Positions 58,891 through 64,000 of a DNA stretch of 64,000 bases are shown piece by piece. The position numbers and the translations under genes are program-made. How positions within the stretch are numbered: position 1 is the first letter of the stretch; each line of letters begins with the position of its first letter. Source of the DNA: Watersipora subatra (taxonomy: Eukaryota > Bryozoa > Gymnolaemata > Cheilostomatida > Watersiporidae); NCBI RefSeq assembly GCF_963576615.1, contig NC_088712.1:15522027-15586026 (forward strand), given 5' to 3'. The notes below the pieces were generated by a model. That model saw only the letters and a program-made list of their open reading frames with translations. It was not told the DNA's origin and searched no databases.

Positions 58891-59129
58891 AGTAGAACAA
58901 GAGGTGCGGCCTTCCCGCTATGTAAGTCTGAAAATTTGCGGTAGAGAGCAGAGCTGTTCTAGGCCTGTTTATTGCATGTGTTTTACTATTCGTGTAATCT
59001 TATGAACGAAGCAGCAATACATGTATAAACTCATGCACCGAGTCTTGTACTGGTGGAGGAAAGTAAGGGTGGCACAATACCTTTACAAGAGTTGGTATTG
59101 CGTTCAAGTTGCAACATTGCAAAATTCCG

Positions 59130-59335
59130 TTGTTCCCTTTGCAACTATAAACACTCTTTTGCAGCTGAGCTCACTATTTTAGCTGCGTCATTAACCGCTA
59201 TCACATTGTGTTAGTATTAATCTAGAAACATCTGGTCTGTCTAATCACCTTAAACCTCAAAAACAGTCACAAGTAAGAAACAAGTTTTGACACTTTTTGA
59301 TGAAGCCTGGTAAAGTTTTGTGCAAGTTCACATTC
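59130..59335 (+). repeat. Interspersed repeat (SINE-like), diverged copy 4
   Basis: Weaker match to the 20205/25150/49040 family: AATCTAGAAACATCTGGT, TAATCACCTTAAACCTCA, TTTTTGATGAAGCCTGGTAAAG in the expected order. Confidence 0.45.
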
Positions 59336-59339
59336 AAGG

Positions 59340-62300
59340 TATTTCATGAACTCAGTTTTTTTGTAATTGGTTATAGGATACCTCATTTTAAAGGTTTATT
59401 GATGATACACATTTTTGTTGCATTGACAACAGCAGATACCATTACAAAATGAGGTTTCAATAATATTTTTCAGTAAGTTCTGTCAAATACATCAACATTT
59501 CAGAGTCAGACAAATAGCAAGAATGATTTGCAACTCAAAAAATATTGACTCAAAGCAATTGCCACTCTATATCTATACTAAAATCATTTGTTAACAAAAT
59601 AAAATTATTTAAGAATTATTCAATTGAATTTTTTATTCATGTAATCAGAAGCTGCTCTAGTAGGTTTTAAACCGTAAACTTTTAAGAGTAGCTGGTTGTT
59701 ATGAATGAACTTTTAAGGTTTTTTATTTGTGTAAACGAATTATTTGTTAGCGCACTCTTCAAGATGGAATCAGCGCAATTCTATTATAACCGATACTCAA
59801 AAGTTAATATGGAGTTTATAACCACCCTGCATGCTTCTTCACTGTTTGTAGAACCTGCTGAAACTATCTACCTTGTTGGGTAGCAGTGTGAAAACTGTAT
59901 GGAGAAAAGTTTTTAAGTAAAGGCAGCCAATCAATGGCAGCCAGAAAACCATTTATTTTTGCATTTCTGCAATGACTAACCATTGAATTCTGTTATTGAA
60001 GTTTTAAGTTTATGTTTTGATTAAACAGTGATTTCGTTAGATCACACACAGCATGGTAATTTTTTTGTTGTTTCCAAAATTGCTTTTTGTTTGTCCCTCT
60101 AACATCAAAAAATAGGAAAAAATGAAACATGAATATAAATAGGCTAAATATTAAAATGCTCTAAAGCCACCTTTAAACAAAAACAAACATGTTAATATCT
60201 GTTGCTGCAGTTTTAGAAGAACATAAAAGTAAAGAAATTATAAAACGATGTATTAAAGTTAGAAAGCTGACCAAGTGTTAATATTTTCATTTGGTTCTTT
60301 ACCTTCAAGGATCACTTCAGAAATTGTTACCATCAAACAACCTAATTGTCTCTGTTCTACTCAATTTGCTAAAGTGAAGAAAACATGAAAGTCATACAAG
60401 TCAAAGGTTTTGAGCAATATAAAGCTTGATTGATCTCACTTGAGTTACCTCAATGAACTCATGTGTAGGAACTAAGAAGGTTTTTAACTTTTGAAGCGTT
60501 TACTGAAAAGCATTTGTTTGAAGAACTAGTAGTGCTTAAAGCAGGGAAAAAACTTTTCCCTGACGAGATGTTTTATTTTTTAAGCAATTAAATTTTATAA
60601 AAACGATTTTAACGCTTTTGCATGGGCTATTGTGTGTGATCAATAGGCACTCTATCAAAACAAAATGATCTGTACTTGCGGATACCAAGATGCTCAGAAA
60701 AAGCTGTCAGTGTAATCACTTTCTTTTTCGAGACGTCGAAGTCAGCGCAAATACGGCGTTTTGCGTAGAGCAATATTCAGCAGTCTTGAGTCAGTCATCA
60801 TTAGTAAATCTAACTTGGAATACCATATTTTAAACGCGGAGCCACTCTTTTAAAGCCAAAGGTATGTAGTATTTGGAGTATTAAATCTTTAATCAAAGTT
60901 ATATTGTAAACTCAATTATTACTGTTTATATTCTTTAGTTAGTGTGAAGGTACTTGCTCCTTTGTTAGATGTCTCTGCCATTAACCCTTTGCTGTCTTCT
61001 ATTCTTTTATTATAAAACTTTTTTAGGTTTGTTTGGTAAACATTAGTATCATTATTTATCACAGACAAATTGTAAACTTACAGAAGTGCTAACTAACGTA
61101 ACTTAGACATTTTTTATAACTTACATAAAATATATAAATTTTATATAACAATTTTTATACAACTACAAAACATTTTAAACAGTCACATCAAACCTGTTTT
61201 TTAATTTAATCAATATTTAATTAACAACCAAATCTTAAATTAATGACATAAATTAATGGAACTTTTTACAATCCTTTAAAGATAAATAGTTTAACCATTT
61301 CTTTAGATTGTCTTATATGTGTATTCCTTGGGATAATCTTGAAAATGTCTCTTAAGTATGAAAAGATATGGGATACCAAACAATATGCTTTAGGAAAGCA
61401 TACATATTTTACTGATGTCAAAGTTGGCTTGCAAATTTCAATTGCTCTATACTAAATATAGCATTAAATACTAAAATGCTAATAGGACATGACTTGGACT
61501 TCAAATATAAGCGGTTAATTTTAATTTTTATATATGAAGAATCTAATAATTAGATACTTTAAATTAAATGAAAATTTCACAAAGATCAAAATATTTAATT
61601 CTTTTTGCAAGGCCGTAACATAGGTCACTCATTTGCAAGTCAAACTTCTGATGGTTTTGTAAGGCATAAAATAATTGCTTACTTTTCATAATCACATTTT
61701 GCTTTTACTGTTGATTTTTAGGTTATACAGAAAGTATGTTTTTAAAGTTTGTAACAGAGTTGTTCAATCCTAAAAATCTGGGAATGTGTTCAGTGATTGA
61801 TGTTTTTTGTCACGGAACTCAGACATGTCCAGCTTGAATCATATAATTTTTGTTGATCAAAGATTGCCTTTAAATACAGACACAGCCTCTGCTTTCACCA
61901 AGCTAAGTAAACATCGTGCAAGATTTTCAAGAAACTGCTAACACCAAACTTTTAACTAAATTGAAAGGTTTAACAGTAAAAAAGTAAATTTTCCTTAATT
62001 AAAAATTTAAAGATATAATTTTCAGGTTAAAGTGATTTAATAAATTTATTGTTTGTTTTAAATGAGCTATTGCAACGACATTTTGCAAAGATAACCTAAT
62101 ACAAGTACTAGTTTTTATGCTAATCAAATTCAATTGTACCATAATCTTTAGTTTATAAAAACATATGTTTAGCTGTCCCTGTAAGCATAAAATAATATTT
62201 TGCCAGTGATTTATTGATAACGTGTAGTTCAATAAAAATAAAGATCAAAAATGTGCGCTTATTAAATGATTGGCAAAAGCTAATGCAAACCTATCAACGC

Positions 62301-63506
62301 ATTTCGCAGTTACAAATTATTAATAATAACAGAAGCTCCGGCAGATGCCAAAGGTTCATATAAAATAAATAGCAAATTAAATCTAGATCTAACTATCTAG
62401 AAAAAAGAGAATGATGCTGCTAGCTGCTACATTGTTAAGTTGATAAAGTTTATGATACTCAAAAGTTTCAAATTATTGATAGGCTTTGAACCTAATTGTA
62501 GATGGTTGTTGAAAACTTTTTGAGTTTAGTTTCAAGCCATTTTTGATGTTTTCAGTATTTCTGTTAGAAAACTGAAATCGCTTTTTAGATACAATATTAA
62601 ACAGCTTGGAGCATTATCATAAGATCAATCATGTTGGAAGCTGTAGTTTGCATTTTTACCTTTTTTATTATTCTAGTACAGGTCTTGAATAGAGTAATTT
62701 GTTCTGGTATAAAATTACAGCAGTTATTATATATTTGGTCAATTAACTTGATTTTATGACAAAATAATTTTCTTCAAGTTTGGAGAAAAAAATAATTGGC
62801 AAATGAAATAAAAGGAAAATACTGCGCAGACACCAAGTGATATGGAAACAGCTTTAAGTAAACTTTTTTTAACTCGGCATAAAAATATGTTTTTACAAGC
62901 AATTGTTAGCCCTTTAATATTTAGATCTAAAAAATCGTTGCTTAAAAACGTTTACTACACTAAAACATTGTCTATCTATCTCCCATCTGTTCACAGCTAC
63001 ACAAAAAGCGCGAGAAACAAAGAATGCCATGCACAGAGATAAAACTCTGATTTTACGTTATTGAGCCAAGCATGCTACCTCCTGCACTTCTCTACCAACT
63101 TGTCCAATTAAAAAAAAACTCCACTTATAGTTACTACATTTTATGACCTGTTATAGAACACAAAACTCTAGTGTACCAGTCTGTTCAAAATCAGAATAGG
63201 ATGTTGAAGTAAAATATACATGGCTTTCAACAAGACTCAAACTCACAGCATTTATAGTTCGGTATACAAACACTCTAATGATGGTACCAATTAGCCATCC
63301 TCATGAAAATACTTGCGCGAATACTCGTTTTCTGTGCTTTATTGATGCATCTGATGATCGCTCGCAGTACATCCCTGACGGAGTACTGTGTGCCTATTTA
63401 AAAGATGAATTTTGTTAAAACCATGGTTAGAGTTTCTGATGAATATATCAGCAATATATCAACATCAATTAGCATTAATTGCAGCTGCAGAAACTATTGA
63501 GAGCCT
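59340..63506. other. 4.2-kb stretch, no gene recognised
   Basis: AT-rich. A slightly more CpG-containing patch at 60680-60870 ends in AAAGGTATGTAG, a possible donor, and could be a non-coding first exon, but nothing supports a product. Frames at 61999-62232 and 62842-63042 lack motifs. Confidence 0.4.
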
Positions 63507-63567
63507 ATGATGCAGTTCAGAGACAAATACATAAGGATTGTTGTTTTCATCTACTTTTTAATAACAA
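63507..63567 (+). CDS. Candidate signal-peptide exon 1 of a further family member (partial)
   Basis: ATG-ATG start, 20 codons (hydrophobic core IRIVVFIYFLIT after a charged MMQFRDKY), then GTAAGTACC at phase 1, exactly the exon-1 form of the other genes. Exon 2 would lie beyond the right edge. The N-region is longer and more charged than in the paralogues, and the junction base is A instead of T or G, so the call is moderate. Confidence 0.45.
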
Positions 63568-64000
63568 GTAAGTACCTTAAGTGACTGCCTTTATTTACTA
63601 ACGCTTATAAAACCAAAGTGTGGCAAAGCTAAAGTCTTCTAGGCTAACTGCTTTACATATGCAACGTTTGGTAAGCAAAATTGCTCTACGATTGATTAAT
63701 ATAATCGTTATTATTGGCTCTACAAAACTCTTTGTTGCCATTAAACTGAAGTCAACAAAATTTACTTTTTTTCAATAGTTTTATGAGAAACTGAGAATTA
63801 AAAAAGTTTCCCTTACTTAAAGACAGTCCTACGCTGCTGACGAGACTTTTGTAAGCAATTAAGCAGTTGCGCGACGATCTCCTTTAGTTTATTGCTTGTA
63901 ATTTGCCCGTTACAAGTACATTACAGCTACCATTGCAGTGCTCCTATTGCACTGCAGTGCTATTTGACTGCTAGTATTGCATTTCTCAACCATCAGTACC

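Noticed and set aside
60680-60870. Short coding exon (about 47 codons from an ATG at 60691) ending before GTATGT
   Set aside because: A stop occurs before the donor-like site, and there is no signal peptide or homologous copy; at most a non-coding first exon.

Overview
The window is AT-rich animal nuclear DNA: split genes with GT-AG introns, long TA microsatellites, and many decayed transposons of several classes. The frequent ACATGTA-type words, the class II element set and the 8-cysteine CSαβ (defensin-like) peptides suggest a lophotrochozoan, perhaps a mollusc; this is inference, since no conserved housekeeping gene or rRNA is present to fix the taxon.

The only convincing host genes form one family. 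Each has a short exon 1 encoding a signal peptide, an intron at codon phase 1, and a single exon 2 encoding one to three cysteine-rich CSαβ domains. Five complete models are supported: minus strand 26738-22734 (domains 8+6 Cys), plus strand 10970-12098, 38686-39896 and 54183-55808 (8+6+8 type), and plus strand 46047-49581 (one 8-Cys domain plus a tail). Two signal exons at the edges (2766-2814 minus, 63507-63567 plus) probably belong to members whose exon 2 lies outside the window. Pseudogene fragments lie at 27237-28166 and, inverted, at 29110-29155. The window is thus part of a tandem, still-duplicating cluster of secreted, probably immune-type peptides.

Layout: 1-3000 is a duplicate of 25700-26930 interrupted by a pogo-like element (295-2103). 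3275-10100 is a transposon and microsatellite zone: three copies of a non-LTR retrotransposon with a restriction-like endonuclease, a hAT relic, a Helitron-like element and TA arrays. 10525-14660 carries a three-domain gene and is duplicated at 26985-31050, where the gene is dead and partly inverted. 14690-20400 holds simple repeats and a decayed LTR retrotransposon. 20400-26740 holds the minus-strand two-domain gene. 31500-34200 has a TIR transposon and two Helitron-like elements. 38600-39900, 46000-49600 and 54100-55800 hold the other genes, separated by a 27-bp satellite (40795-43985) split by a transposon and by stretches with no recognisable gene.

Most long open frames in the window (inside TA arrays and the 27-bp satellite) are artefacts of repeats whose unit length keeps frames open. 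The most interesting points are the 8/6/8 modular cysteine architecture, the joint loss of two cysteines expected to form one disulfide, introns built of tandem copies containing 5'-splice-site-like motifs, insertion sites of three transposons that can be reconstructed exactly from duplicates or repeats, and a recurrent set of perfect 17-19 bp hairpins.
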